Shown: positions 28,075 through 35,645, numbered from the stretch's first letter. The stretch is 64,000 nucleotides of DNA from an uncultured Collinsella sp. (GCA_902497025.1 CABVDJ010000009.1:1-64000), one strand, 5' to 3'. The notes: generated from the sequence alone by a model not told the origin. Made by a program: numbers and translations.

Positions 28075-28095
28075 GCGTCCTCCTTGTTACTCAAC

Positions 28096-28140
28096 CTGTG
28101 CGCTATTGCACAGTGCGAGTATTATTGCACACCGTGTGCA
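28096..28140 (-). promoter_or_regulatory. Two palindromes, candidate TetR operators
   Basis: CTGTGC-6-GCACAG (28096-28113) and TGCACAC-C-GTGTGCA (28126-28140) lie 22-66 bases upstream of the TetR start. Both share a TGTGCA-type half site, which suits a dimeric regulator acting on its own promoter. Confidence 0.5.
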
Positions 28141-28163
28141 TCAACACGTAAAGGCAATATTTG

Positions 28164-28198
28164 GGATGTGACGAAGGGGCAGCCTCTTTGTCACATCC
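28164..28198. repeat. Family-III hairpin repeat, copy 1
   Basis: Arms 28164-28176 and 28186-28198 (GGATGTGACGAAG; one G:T pair) with a 9-base loop. Same TGTGAC-AAAGG arm type as the copy at 28.6 kb, with a degenerate loop. Confidence 0.7.
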
Positions 28199-28252
28199 AG
28201 CGACCGCCTAGGTTGTGCCGGTTGTGCCAGGCTTTTAGAGCGGCATTACCGA

Positions 28253-28281
28253 TTGTCCAAAATGTCATTCGTGGGTAGAAT
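28253..28281 (+). promoter_or_regulatory. Promoter for a candidate antisense RNA
   Basis: TTGTCC (28253-28258), a 17-base spacer, TAGAAT (28276-28281). It points at the 3' end of the small ORF on the other strand and is followed within ~85 bases by a terminator, with no ORF in between. Confidence 0.5.
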
Positions 28282-28287
28282 AGTGTC

Positions 28288-28370
28288 GACGGCAGCCCAA
28301 GTTCTGGAAAGCTGGGCAGCGCCGTTGCTTGGATTAAGGGGTCAACGCCTTAGCGGCGGCGACCCCTTTT
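28288..28370 (+). ncRNA. Candidate antisense RNA of a type I toxin-antitoxin locus
   Basis: Predicted RNA of ~80 nt starting about 7 bases after the -10 box. It has a hairpin near its 5' end (GGCAGCCCA pairing with TGGGCAGCGCC-like sequence) and ends in a terminator (28336-28343 with 28361-28368, then TTTT). Its 3' end overlaps the stop codon and last codons of the 41-residue ORF on the minus strand, so it would pair with the 3' end of that mRNA. Convergent 3' overlap of this kind is known from Gram-positive type I systems such as txpA/ratA. No transcript evidence is available. Confidence 0.45.
28336..28370 (+). terminator. Terminator of the candidate antisense RNA
   Basis: AAGGGGTC (28336-28343) pairs with GACCCCTT (28361-28368); an inner CGCC/GGCG pair extends the helix; ends in TTTT at 28367-28370. 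Confidence 0.6.
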
Positions 28371-28475
28371 ACGTTGCTTCGAACGTTGCTTGAGTGCCTC
28401 GGAAAGCCCGACGAGCGCTGTGAAGAACGAGACCAAAGCGGTCAGAAGTCTCACAAAATCAATCAGATCGGTCAT
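28350..28475 (-). CDS. 41-residue membrane peptide, candidate type I toxin
   Basis: Short ORF with an unusually strong ribosome site (GGGAGGTGATG, near-perfect to the 16S end) 5-7 bases before the ATG. The peptide begins MTDLIDFVRLLTALVSFFTA, one membrane helix (about residues 5-26), and ends in a very basic tail (KQRSKQRKRGRRR). This design, a short helix plus a positive tail, is that of Gram-positive holin-like type I toxins; I see no clear sequence identity to a named one. The ribosome site can pair with CTCCATC just upstream (a hairpin across about 28486-28504), as in toxin mRNAs whose translation is held back. A convergent antisense promoter lies at its 3' end. Confidence 0.6.
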   Translation of the reverse strand: MTDLIDFVRLLTALVSFFTALVGLSEALKQRSKQRKRGRRR

Positions 28476-28602
28476 GGGCATCACCTCCCATCAGATGGAG
28501 GGCGTTGCCCGGCACATGGAACTGCCGCCAACAGTATCAATTCTATCAAAGCGCAGTTAGATATGCGAATGTTTGTTCGTATTTTAAGAGACCGGCGTCA
28601 CC

Positions 28603-28631
28603 TGTGACAAAGGGGCTGTCCCTTTGTCACA
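28603..28631 (-). repeat. Family-III hairpin repeat, copy 2
   Basis: Perfect 11-bp arms 28603-28613 and 28621-28631 (TGTGACAAAGG), loop GGCTGTC (minus strand GACAGCC). It abuts the stop codon of the HAD phosphatase gene. Confidence 0.8.
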
Positions 28632-29489
28632 TTATTCGATGACGGTGCGGGAGTTTTGCTTGCGCATGGTGGCGAGCATGTGTTTGGGGACGGCGTGGAC
28701 CATGCAGCTGCCGATAGTTGCACTCGCAGCGGCCTTGGCGGCATCGCTGCCGTTTTTGGTCGCGTAGCTGTGGCGGAAACGTTTGAGCATGGCAATGTCG
28801 TTGCCGCCGTCGCCGTAAACCGCGACCTCGTCCTCGGCAATACCGTAGTAGCCCGCCAGCCAGGCCACGCTCTCGCCCTTGTTGCACGCGACGTCCGTGA
28901 TCTCGAACATCACCGGATCGAACGGCGCGTTGACCACGCGGTCCGATCGCTCGGCCAAATACGCCTTAAGGTCGCGCTCCAGCTCGGGCGAGGTCACGCG
29001 GCAGTTAATCTTGCACACGTCGTGGCGCAGGATATCGCCGATCGACTGGTCGAAATACTGCTCCTCGTGATACCCGCCACGTGCACGCATGCCGCGCATC
29101 ACAATACGCTTGATGGGGCTGTCCTTTTTAAAGCCCGCCTGATGCATCTCGAACGAACCGCTCGAGAACATGCCATCGGGTGTGGAGCAATCAAAGCAAA
29201 TGTCCGGGAATGCCTTGAGCAGCTCCTCGGTAACCTGCGGATCGATGGTCCAGGTCTTGAGCACCTCGCCATGGCTGTCGCGCACGATGGACCCGTTGGA
29301 GCAGCAGGCGTCAAGTGCCAGCCCCGTAAAGCCATGCTCGCCGATCGGCAGCGTCGAGCGTCCGGTCGCGGGAACCACATGCAGGCCAGCCTCGGTCAGC
29401 TCGCGAATGGCACGGCGGATGGTCCCGTCTGCCTCGTGCAGGGCGTTCAGCAGCGTTCCGTCTAAGTCACTCGCAAACATCTTGATCAT
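28632..29489 (-). CDS. Cof-type HAD-IIB family phosphatase
   Basis: 285 residues. Haloacid-dehalogenase hydrolase with a type IIB cap. Motif I: FASDLDGTLLN (nucleophile Asp9). Motif II: VPATGRS. Motif III/IV: VAYGDGGNDIAMLKRF near the C terminus. Such enzymes dephosphorylate sugar phosphates, nucleotides or FMN/PLP in the cytoplasm; the substrate cannot be read from sequence. AAGGAG lies about 10 bases before the ATG. The stop codon is adjacent to a family-III hairpin. The neighbours (glnK-amtB and the candidate toxin) give no clue to substrate. Confidence 0.93.
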   Translation of the reverse strand: MIKMFASDLDGTLLNALHEADGTIRRAIRELTEAGLHVVPATGRSTLPIGEHGFTGLALDACCSNGSIVRDSHGEVLKTWTIDPQVTEELLKAFPDICFDCSTPDGMFSSGSFEMHQAGFKKDSPIKRIVMRGMRARGGYHEEQYFDQSIGDILRHDVCKINCRVTSPELERDLKAYLAERSDRVVNAPFDPVMFEITDVACNKGESVAWLAGYYGIAEDEVAVYGDGGNDIAMLKRFRHSYATKNGSDAAKAAASATIGSCMVHAVPKHMLATMRKQNSRTVIE

Positions 29490-29530
29490 GGGCGTGCCTC
29501 TCCTTCGTCTGCACGATATTGTAGACGAGA

Positions 29531-29560
29531 ACGGGCGCGCCCCAAGAGAGGCACGCCCGT
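29531..29560 (-). terminator. Hairpin after the PII gene
   Basis: ACGGGCG (29531-29537) pairs with CGCCCGT (29554-29560), 16-base loop. Weak T tract, so it may be a leaky terminator between glnK and the HAD gene. Confidence 0.5.
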
Positions 29561-29576
29561 CAGGCGAAAGATTGTC

Positions 29577-29915
29577 CTACACCGCGGCGGGGCCGTGTTC
29601 GCCGGTGCGGATGCGGATGACTTCCTCAACCGGCTCGACCCAGATTTTGCCGTCGCCGACGGCTCCGGTGCGTGCGGCGTTGCAGATAATCTCGACAATG
29701 CCGTCGACGTGCTCGTCGGCGCAGATGAGGGTGAACTGCACCTTAGGGATCATGTTGACAAGCAACTCGTTGCCGCGCACGTATTCCTTCCAGCCATGCT
29801 GTGCGCCGCAGCCCTGCACCTGGTTGATAGTCATGCCACGAACATCGGCAGCAAACAGCGCGTCTTTAAGAACCTCAAGCTTTTCCTGGCGCACGATAGC
29901 CGTGATCTTTTTCAT
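29577..29915 (-). CDS. glnK: PII family nitrogen signalling protein, without the uridylylation Tyr
   Basis: 112 residues, the normal PII length. Trimeric sensor of ATP/ADP and 2-oxoglutarate; next to amtB it normally plugs the ammonium channel when nitrogen is plentiful. Seen: the N-terminal beta strand MKKITAIVRQEKLEVLKDAL and the nucleotide-binding TGAVGDGKIWV followed by EEVIRIRTGE. In the T-loop the usual RGAEY is RGNEL, so position 51, the Tyr that GlnD uridylylates in proteobacteria, is Leu; regulation must work through ligand binding alone or another modification. Downstream of amtB on the same strand, 146 bp away, with a nested hairpin element between. Ribosome site GAGAGGA. Confidence 0.93.
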   Translation of the reverse strand: MKKITAIVRQEKLEVLKDALFAADVRGMTINQVQGCGAQHGWKEYVRGNELLVNMIPKVQFTLICADEHVDGIVEIICNAARTGAVGDGKIWVEPVEEVIRIRTGEHGPAAV

Positions 29916-29958
29916 AATGAATTCCTCTCAATAATCAACGTATCCCTTTACATGAGAC

Positions 29959-30062
29959 GCGGGTTTCCCAGGTGCCGCAGATTGGGTTGAAAGAGGAGCG
30001 CCGCGTACTTTTGTACGCAAGCGACGGTTTGAAACCCAAGGTGCGGTGCCTGGGGAAGCCGC
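29959..30062 (-). repeat. Nested hairpin element between amtB and glnK
   Basis: Outer arms 29959-29988 and 30032-30062 (about 26 of 31 positions pair, several of the rest G:T). An inner perfect hairpin GCGTAC-TTTT-GTACGC lies at 30003-30018. The outer right arm touches the amtB stop codon. The unpaired sides are GAAAGAGGAGCGCC and AAGCGACGGTTTG. The layout resembles the elements at 50.8 and 59.9 kb but the loop sequences differ. Confidence 0.75.
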
Positions 30063-31339
30063 TAGTCAAGTCCCGAGAAGGAGGGATATGCGCTCTCGCC
30101 GTGCTGACTCGCATCCAAGCCCAGCGCCTCATCGGCCTCGTCCACGCGCGGGCTGCCGTGGAACAGCGCCTTGACCACCGCGGCGATCACCAAATCGAGC
30201 ACCAGTACAATGACGACCGTCACCACAATGCCCAAGATCTGAGAGATGAGCAGCGACACGTCGCCCGTGTAGAGCAGGCCGCCCTTACCGGTCCACGAAA
30301 GCTCCGGCACGCAGAACAGGCCCGTGAGCACGCCACCCAAGATGCCGCCGATACCGTGGCAGCCAAACGCATCGAGCGCATCGTCGTAGCCGAACTTGGT
30401 CTTAAGATGACTGATGGCCAAGTAGCAGACGGGCGAGACGATCAGGCCCATGACCAGTGCCGCCCACGGCTCGACAAAGCCCGCGCCCGGCGTGACCACC
30501 ACAAGGCCCGCAACCAGACCGGTGCTGGCACCCACCAGCGTGGGGCGACCGGTGTGCACGCGCTCGACGGCAAGCCACGAGACCATGCCCGCCGCGCTGG
30601 CCGTCACGGTGTTGAGTATGGCGAGCGCCGCCACGGCGTCGGCCTTAAACTCGCTGCCGCCGTTAAAGCCAAACCAGCCAAACCAAAGCAGGCCGGCGCC
30701 CAACGCCACAAACGGCACGTTATGCGGACGGTAGCTCACCATGCCAAAGCCGCGACGACGGCCGAGCATTAAGCAGAGGATCAGGCCCGTCAGACCGGAC
30801 GAAATGTGCACCACGTCGCCGCCGGCAAAGTCGAGCGCGCCGATGATGTCGCCGATAAAGGAGCCATCGCCGCCCCAGACCATGTGGGCGAGCGGCGCGT
30901 AGACCACGAGCAGCCAAATGCCCAGGAAGACCGTCATGGCACCAAACTTAACGCGGCCGGCCAGGCTGCCCGTGACGATAGCGGCAGTGATCATGGCAAA
31001 CGCCATCTGGAAGGCGATGTTAATGATCTGAGGGTAGACGGCACCGTCCGCAGCATTGCCCTCGGCCGCCTGCAGCACCTGGTTGAGCACCGGCAGGCAC
31101 AGCAGCTGGTCAAGGCCTCCAATAAACGGGCTGGAACCGTCGCTGCCGTAGGCCAGCGACCAGCCGGCAACAATCCACAGCACACCAACCAGGCCAATGG
31201 CGCCAAAGCACATGAGCATGGTGTTGATGACATTTTTGCGCCTGGACAGGCCGCCATAGAAAAACGCCAGACCCGGTGTCATTAAAAACACAAGCATGGT
31301 GCAGATGAGCATAAACGTTGTCGATCCCGTATCGTACAT
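30062..31339 (-). CDS. amtB: Ammonium transporter AmtB
   Basis: 425 residues and 11 membrane helices. Trimeric channel-transporter for NH4+/NH3. The start at 31339 (MYDTGSTTFML) has AGGGGGAG upstream; the longer frame has none. Pore residues are visible: the twin histidines at His178 (GGDVVHISSG) and His328 (AFGCHGIGGILGG), and GLLWFGWFGFNGGSE. No signal peptide is evident. Forms a pair with the PII gene downstream, the standard arrangement for ammonium uptake control. The final ~25 residues (DEADEALGLDASQHGESAYP) match the cytoplasmic tail of the family. Confidence 0.96.
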   Translation of the reverse strand: MYDTGSTTFMLICTMLVFLMTPGLAFFYGGLSRRKNVINTMLMCFGAIGLVGVLWIVAGWSLAYGSDGSSPFIGGLDQLLCLPVLNQVLQAAEGNAADGAVYPQIINIAFQMAFAMITAAIVTGSLAGRVKFGAMTVFLGIWLLVVYAPLAHMVWGGDGSFIGDIIGALDFAGGDVVHISSGLTGLILCLMLGRRRGFGMVSYRPHNVPFVALGAGLLWFGWFGFNGGSEFKADAVAALAILNTVTASAAGMVSWLAVERVHTGRPTLVGASTGLVAGLVVVTPGAGFVEPWAALVMGLIVSPVCYLAISHLKTKFGYDDALDAFGCHGIGGILGGVLTGLFCVPELSWTGKGGLLYTGDVSLLISQILGIVVTVVIVLVLDLVIAAVVKALFHGSPRVDEADEALGLDASQHGESAYPSFSGLD

Positions 31340-31537
31340 TCGCTCCCCCTTGATCGCATGAACGTTGTCGGCGCCCATAATGCGGCCGAGGGGCAACTGG
31401 TGTAGACCAGATACGGCGTTGTTAAACGCTGCGTTGTCGAATGGAAACGGTGCCGCAATCTTAGAAACGGCGCGGCAACGGACGCGAAACCAATGGGAAA
31501 CGCAAGGACGGCAGGCGCCGGCCCCATCCCGTCCCGG

Positions 31538-32557
31538 CTAGCGCCGAAACAGCTCGTGGGCGCGGTCGCGGAGATTAGTTGCTCGAATGACACCTTCGTA
31601 GCGGTTGATGCGCAAGCGCGGGAAGGCATTGAAGAAGCGCAGGTCGCGTCGGCTGAGCGACACGCTTGGCACCGGACGGCTCATGCGCTTGCCGGCAAGG
31701 CGGCGACCGAGCGACGGACGCGGCATGCTCGGCGCGGCATCGGCCACGCGGCGGGCGGCAAGTGCCAGGCCGCGAGCACCATCCGAGATAAATGTCGGCA
31801 TCGAAGCCTTCTCACGAAGGGCATCGAGCGTCGCGTCGCCCAGCTCGGCCAGCCACGCGTTAACGGCACGGCTGCGGATATGCGTCTGTGCCACCGAGTC
31901 GATTGCCGAATCGGGAATACGTTCGAGCATAGAGTCGGACGCATCGGCAAGCGATTCGTTGATGCGGTCGGCAAGGTCGGCCCGAACGCGCTCCAGCTGA
32001 TCGGACAGGCGGCGCCAGCTGGCCAAAGAGCACACCGCGTCGACCATCATCGCGACCGCGACGATAAAGGCGGACAGCCGCACAATCAGCACCGGCAGAT
32101 GGCCAAGCAGCCCCAGCAATGCCGGCTCCACTAAACGGCAAATGCACAACGCACCCAGGCCAAACGCGCATGCCCAGTACAGGCAGATGCGTCCGTGCAG
32201 GTTAAACGGCAGGTGCGAATAGTCCCAAAAGCGAGCGCCCGTTGTTTTTTCCAACAGCACGCCTACGCTGTACTCAATCACGCTGCATACGAGTGCTGCA
32301 GCGACAAACTGGCTCGAGGCATCCGGAATCCCGCGCAACAGCAGCCAGCAGGCAATGCCGCCCGCGCCATAGATTGGGCAGCACGGCCCCAGCAAAAAGC
32401 CGCTGTTGGCAAATCGTCCGTGATTGAGCATGGCGCAGACCGTCGACTCCCACGCCCAGCCACAAAACCCGTAGAAGGCAAACGAGAGCACCAGTGCCGA
32501 GAGTGGGCAGGCGGCAAGCGTCGCGCCGCCAAACGCCATATCAATCGCGGTCCCCAC
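31538..32557 (-). CDS. CmpB-like putative ABC transporter permease (membrane protein)
   Basis: 339 residues. The N-terminal ~190 residues contain about five membrane helices with the family pattern FYGFCGWAWESTVCAML, GFLLGPCCPIYGAGG and GARFWDYSHLPFNLHGRICL, which match the family annotated as putative ABC-transporter type IV / CmpB. The C-terminal ~145 residues are soluble, Arg-rich and helical (WRRLSDQLERVRADLADR). No ATP-binding partner is encoded nearby, so a transport role is unproven. The start is GTG at 32557 with AGGAGAGGG upstream, three bases after the stop of the HD-domain gene; the two genes form an operon. Confidence 0.85.
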   Translation of the reverse strand: MGTAIDMAFGGATLAACPLSALVLSFAFYGFCGWAWESTVCAMLNHGRFANSGFLLGPCCPIYGAGGIACWLLLRGIPDASSQFVAAALVCSVIEYSVGVLLEKTTGARFWDYSHLPFNLHGRICLYWACAFGLGALCICRLVEPALLGLLGHLPVLIVRLSAFIVAVAMMVDAVCSLASWRRLSDQLERVRADLADRINESLADASDSMLERIPDSAIDSVAQTHIRSRAVNAWLAELGDATLDALREKASMPTFISDGARGLALAARRVADAAPSMPRPSLGRRLAGKRMSRPVPSVSLSRRDLRFFNAFPRLRINRYEGVIRATNLRDRAHELFRR

Positions 32558-32560
32558 CGT

Positions 32561-33097
32561 CTACCCTCTCCTCTTTTCGCTCGATTCGCCACTCACGCCA
32601 TCGTCCGCCTCGTCCTTGCGCCGCAGACGACCGGCGACCGTCTCGCGCAGAGCGCACCATTTATCTGCCAGGCATACAATCCAAGCCTCACGACACGTCG
32701 GCGGCACCGGCACCAGCGGAAACATATGGCGCACGATAATATTCCGCTCGCGCGACGTCAGCTCAAAATCTTCCTCCGCACGCGCCAGGGCAAAAAACGG
32801 GTGGCGAAAGCCATGCAGCCGATGGCTTGGGTCGGGATCGTGCCAGTCATAGAGAAAGTAATCGTGCAGCAGGGCTCCGCGCAGCAACGAAGCACGGTCG
32901 ACCGAAATGCCAGCACGGCCCAAGCGCTCGGCAAAGGACAGGCTCGCCCGCGCTACTGAAGTCACATGTGCATAGACCGTCACGTCGCCATGCTGGATAA
33001 ACTCGTGCGTCAGGTCCAAGCGGCCCGCCTGGGCCAGCTGACGGGCGGCATAGTCGACCTCGTGCGCGATTTTCTCGGCACGAACGGTATCGGACAT
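32561..33097 (-). CDS. HD domain protein (predicted phosphohydrolase)
   Basis: 178 residues from the ATG at 33097, preceded by AAGGAGGC. HD-superfamily motifs: THEFIQHGDVTVYAH (first His), ALLHDYFLYDWHD (HD pair), HGFRHPFFALARAE and IIVRHMFP, then CLADKWCALRET with the last Asp. These metal-binding positions define a phosphohydrolase acting on a nucleotide or related ester; substrate unknown. Translationally close (3 bp) to the CmpB-like membrane protein, suggesting a joint role. A divergent dxs-like gene lies upstream. Confidence 0.9.
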   Translation of the reverse strand: MSDTVRAEKIAHEVDYAARQLAQAGRLDLTHEFIQHGDVTVYAHVTSVARASLSFAERLGRAGISVDRASLLRGALLHDYFLYDWHDPDPSHRLHGFRHPFFALARAEEDFELTSRERNIIVRHMFPLVPVPPTCREAWIVCLADKWCALRETVAGRLRRKDEADDGVSGESSEKRRG

Positions 33098-33325
33098 GCT
33101 GCCTCCTTCCAGCGACTCACGGCGACAAGCCACGGCCTGTGCACAATCGATAAAAACATCATGGAACATATCAGTATGGCATCGGACAAAACGTTTTGCC
33201 CCACCAGTTGGCGAATTACCGCGCCGCCGTCACATATCAAACGCCAAAATGTGCGAGACTGTCTTGTGCAATTGTGCCGGCCGAGGGAGTGCCGGCGCAC
33301 GATTCGCATGGAGTAACCCACAACG

Positions 33326-35107
33326 ATGCTGCTTACGCAAACGACAACGCCCGAGGACGTCAAGGCTCTTAATCGCGCCGAGCTCCCGCAGCTCTGCGGC
33401 GAGATTCGCCACGCCATCCTCGAAAGCTCCGCCGCCGTCGGCGGGCACGTTGCCCCCAACCTGGGCGTCGTTGAGCTCACGGTCGCGCTCCATCGCGTGT
33501 TTAACTCCCCTATCGACAAGATTGTCTTTGACGTTTCGCACCAGACCTACGCCCACAAGGCGCTAACCGGGCGCGCGTACACTTATATCGATCCGGAGCG
33601 TTATGGTGAGGCTTCTGGCTTTGCCAATCCCGACGAGTCCGAGCACGACCTGTTCGCCATGGGCCACACCTCCACATCGGTGAGCCTGGGCTGCGGCTTG
33701 GCACACGCCCGCGATCTGGCGGGCGACAGCTACAACGTCATCACCATCATTGGCGACGGCTCGCTTTCGGGCGGCTTGGCGTTTGAGGGCTTCAACAATG
33801 CCGCCGAACTCGACAGCAACCTGATCATCATCGTCAACGATAACGACCAGTCCATCGCCGAGAACCACGGTGGCCTCTATCGCAATCTGGCCGAGCTGCG
33901 CACCAGCAACGGCACCTGTGAGCGCAACGTTTTCCGCGCGATGGGGCTCGACTACCGCTATCTGGACGCCGGTAACGATGTGTTGGCCCTCGTCGACGCG
34001 CTGCAGGAGCTGCGCGATATCGATCATCCCATCGTGCTGCACGTCTCCACCGCCAAGGGCAAGGGCTTTGAGCCGGCCCAAAACGACCCCGAGCGCTGGC
34101 ACCACGTGGGTCCGTTTGACATGGCAACTGGGCGCAAGCTCTGCCCGGGCCATCCGAGCGAGCCTGCGCCGCGCACCTATGCCGACATTACGGGCGAGGC
34201 ACTCAGCGCCGCCATCGAGCGCGATCCGCAGGTCGTGGGCATCACGGCTGCCACGCCCTACATCATGGGCTTTACACCCGAGCTTCGCGCTACCGCCGGC
34301 AAACAGTTTGTTGACGTGGGCATTGCCGAGGAGCACGCCGTGACTTTTGCCACCGCGCTTGCGCGCTCGGGCGCCAAGCCAGTCTTTGGTGTGTACGGCA
34401 CGTTTTTGCAGCGCGCCTACGACGAGCTATGGCACGACCTGTGCCTCAACGACGCCCCCGCAACCATCCTGGTGTTTGGCGCATCAATCTTTGGCACCAC
34501 ATCCGAGACGCACCTCTCGTTCTTTGATATTTCTATGCTGGGCGCTCTTCCCAACATGCACTACTTGGCGCCGGCCTGCATGGAGGAATATCTATCCATG
34601 CTGAGCTGGTCGCTCGACCACCGCGAGCATCCCGTGGCGATTCGTGTACCGGGCATCGGCCTGGTGAGCCGTCCCGACCTTGCGCCTGCCGAAAACACCG
34701 ACTACAGCGCCGTTCGCTACAACGTGGTGCGCCAGGGTCGCGACGTAGCAGTGCTCGCACTCGGCGACTTCTTTGAGCTGGGTGAGCGCGTGGCAAACCG
34801 TCTGACTGTCGAGTACGGCATCGAGGCCACGCTCGTCAACCCGCGCTTTGCGACCGAGCTCGACCGCGAGTTCCTCGATAGCCTTGCCGCCGAGCATCGC
34901 GTTGTCGTCACCCTCGAGGACGGTGTCTTGGACGGCGGCTGGGGCGAGCGCGTGGCATGTTATCTGGCATGCACGCCGTTGCGCACGCGCACCTTCGGCA
35001 TCGCCAAGGGCTTCCCCGACCGCTACGACCCCAACGAACTGCTCGCTCAAAACGGCATGACGGTCGAGAACATGGCCGCCGAAGCCGTAAGGCTACTCAA
35101 CGAGTAA
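33326..35107 (+). CDS. dxs: 1-deoxy-D-xylulose-5-phosphate synthase-like protein
   Basis: 593 residues, slightly short for DXS (~620). Makes DXP from pyruvate and glyceraldehyde-3-phosphate with thiamine diphosphate for isoprenoids. ThDP site GDGSLSGG near residue 142 and VNDNDQSIAEN near 170; the catalytic Glu pair EEHAVTFA is near 335. The second domain departs from normal DXS: where typical enzymes have DRAGLVGxDGPTHxGxFD, this one has GASIFGTTSETHLSFFD. It may therefore be a divergent DXS clade or a paralogue with a changed sugar substrate. No other isoprenoid gene is nearby. A strong terminator follows. Weak ribosome site. Confidence 0.82.
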   Translation: MLLTQTTTPEDVKALNRAELPQLCGEIRHAILESSAAVGGHVAPNLGVVELTVALHRVFNSPIDKIVFDVSHQTYAHKALTGRAYTYIDPERYGEASGFANPDESEHDLFAMGHTSTSVSLGCGLAHARDLAGDSYNVITIIGDGSLSGGLAFEGFNNAAELDSNLIIIVNDNDQSIAENHGGLYRNLAELRTSNGTCERNVFRAMGLDYRYLDAGNDVLALVDALQELRDIDHPIVLHVSTAKGKGFEPAQNDPERWHHVGPFDMATGRKLCPGHPSEPAPRTYADITGEALSAAIERDPQVVGITAATPYIMGFTPELRATAGKQFVDVGIAEEHAVTFATALARSGAKPVFGVYGTFLQRAYDELWHDLCLNDAPATILVFGASIFGTTSETHLSFFDISMLGALPNMHYLAPACMEEYLSMLSWSLDHREHPVAIRVPGIGLVSRPDLAPAENTDYSAVRYNVVRQGRDVAVLALGDFFELGERVANRLTVEYGIEATLVNPRFATELDREFLDSLAAEHRVVVTLEDGVLDGGWGERVACYLACTPLRTRTFGIAKGFPDRYDPNELLAQNGMTVENMAAEAVRLLNE

Positions 35108-35110
35108 GAA

Positions 35111-35144
35111 AACCTCCGCAAGGAAAGCACCCCCTGCGGAGGTT
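35111..35144 (+). terminator. Terminator of the dxs-like gene
   Basis: Perfect 10-bp stem AACCTCCGCA (35111-35120) with 35135-35144, followed by TTATATTTT. Confidence 0.9.
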
Positions 35145-35162
35145 TATATTTTCGCGACGCGA

Positions 35163-35382
35163 TTATCTCAATCTGTAACATCTAGGGCCCGAATTCCCGT
35201 CTAACTGTTACAGATCTAGATAAGACGTCGTAGTCCCAGACCTTTGTCTCAATCTGTAACAGATAGGGACCTTTTGGCCGTCCAGATGTTACAGATTGAG
35301 ACATTCGAATTCCCCTGAAGAGAAAATCTCGATCTGTAACAGTTACTCGGCAAAAACGACTGCAGATGTTACAGATTGAGAC
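35163..35382. repeat. Family-IV tandem hairpins (TCTCAATCTGTAACA), three units
   Basis: Three inverted-repeat units, each with arms of the form TCTCAATCTGTAACA and its complement: 35163-35180/35205-35223 (imperfect), 35246-35261/35287-35302 (perfect 16 bp) and 35327-35341/35367-35381 (one mismatch). Left arms start 81-83 bases apart. The 24-25-base loops are of similar size but different sequence. Confidence 0.85.
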
Positions 35383-35412
35383 AAAGCAGCAAGGCATGCC
35401 GTTGCATCGGTC

Positions 35413-35453
35413 AAAACCACCACGAAGGTGCCTGTCCCCTTTGTGGTGGTTTT
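35413..35453. repeat. Family-II GGGGACAGG hairpin repeat, copy 2
   Basis: Sixteen-bp arms 35413-35428 and 35438-35453 (AAAACCACCACGAAGG, one G:T) around TGCCTGTCC, the same loop as the copy at 11.6 kb. Confidence 0.85.
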
Positions 35454-35591
35454 AAATCATGGTCGGTGCGAAAAACGAATAACCGTTCATACGCGATCTC
35501 CTTACTTATATATGCGTCGCATTGCCGCCATTATAGCGACCGCTGCGAGCGATCATGCCGTCGGCAAAACGCTATCTCAGCCATAATAATC

Positions 35592-35645
35592 GACGTTTCC
35601 CCAGGTAAAACCTACCAAAATAAACCTGTCCCTTTTTGGTAGGCA
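35592..35645 (-). repeat. Family-I GGGACAGG hairpin repeat, copy 3
   Basis: Arms 35609-35620 and 35634-35643 (AACCTACCAAAA type). Compared with the CCTGCC/GGCAGG copies both arms changed together (CCTACC/GGTAGG). Tail on the minus strand TTTTACCTGGGGAAACG. Confidence 0.85.

Noticed and set aside
35163..35382. CRISPR-like array
   Set aside because: The repeated sequence is inverted within each unit, only three units exist, the loops are about 25 bases and no cas genes are near.
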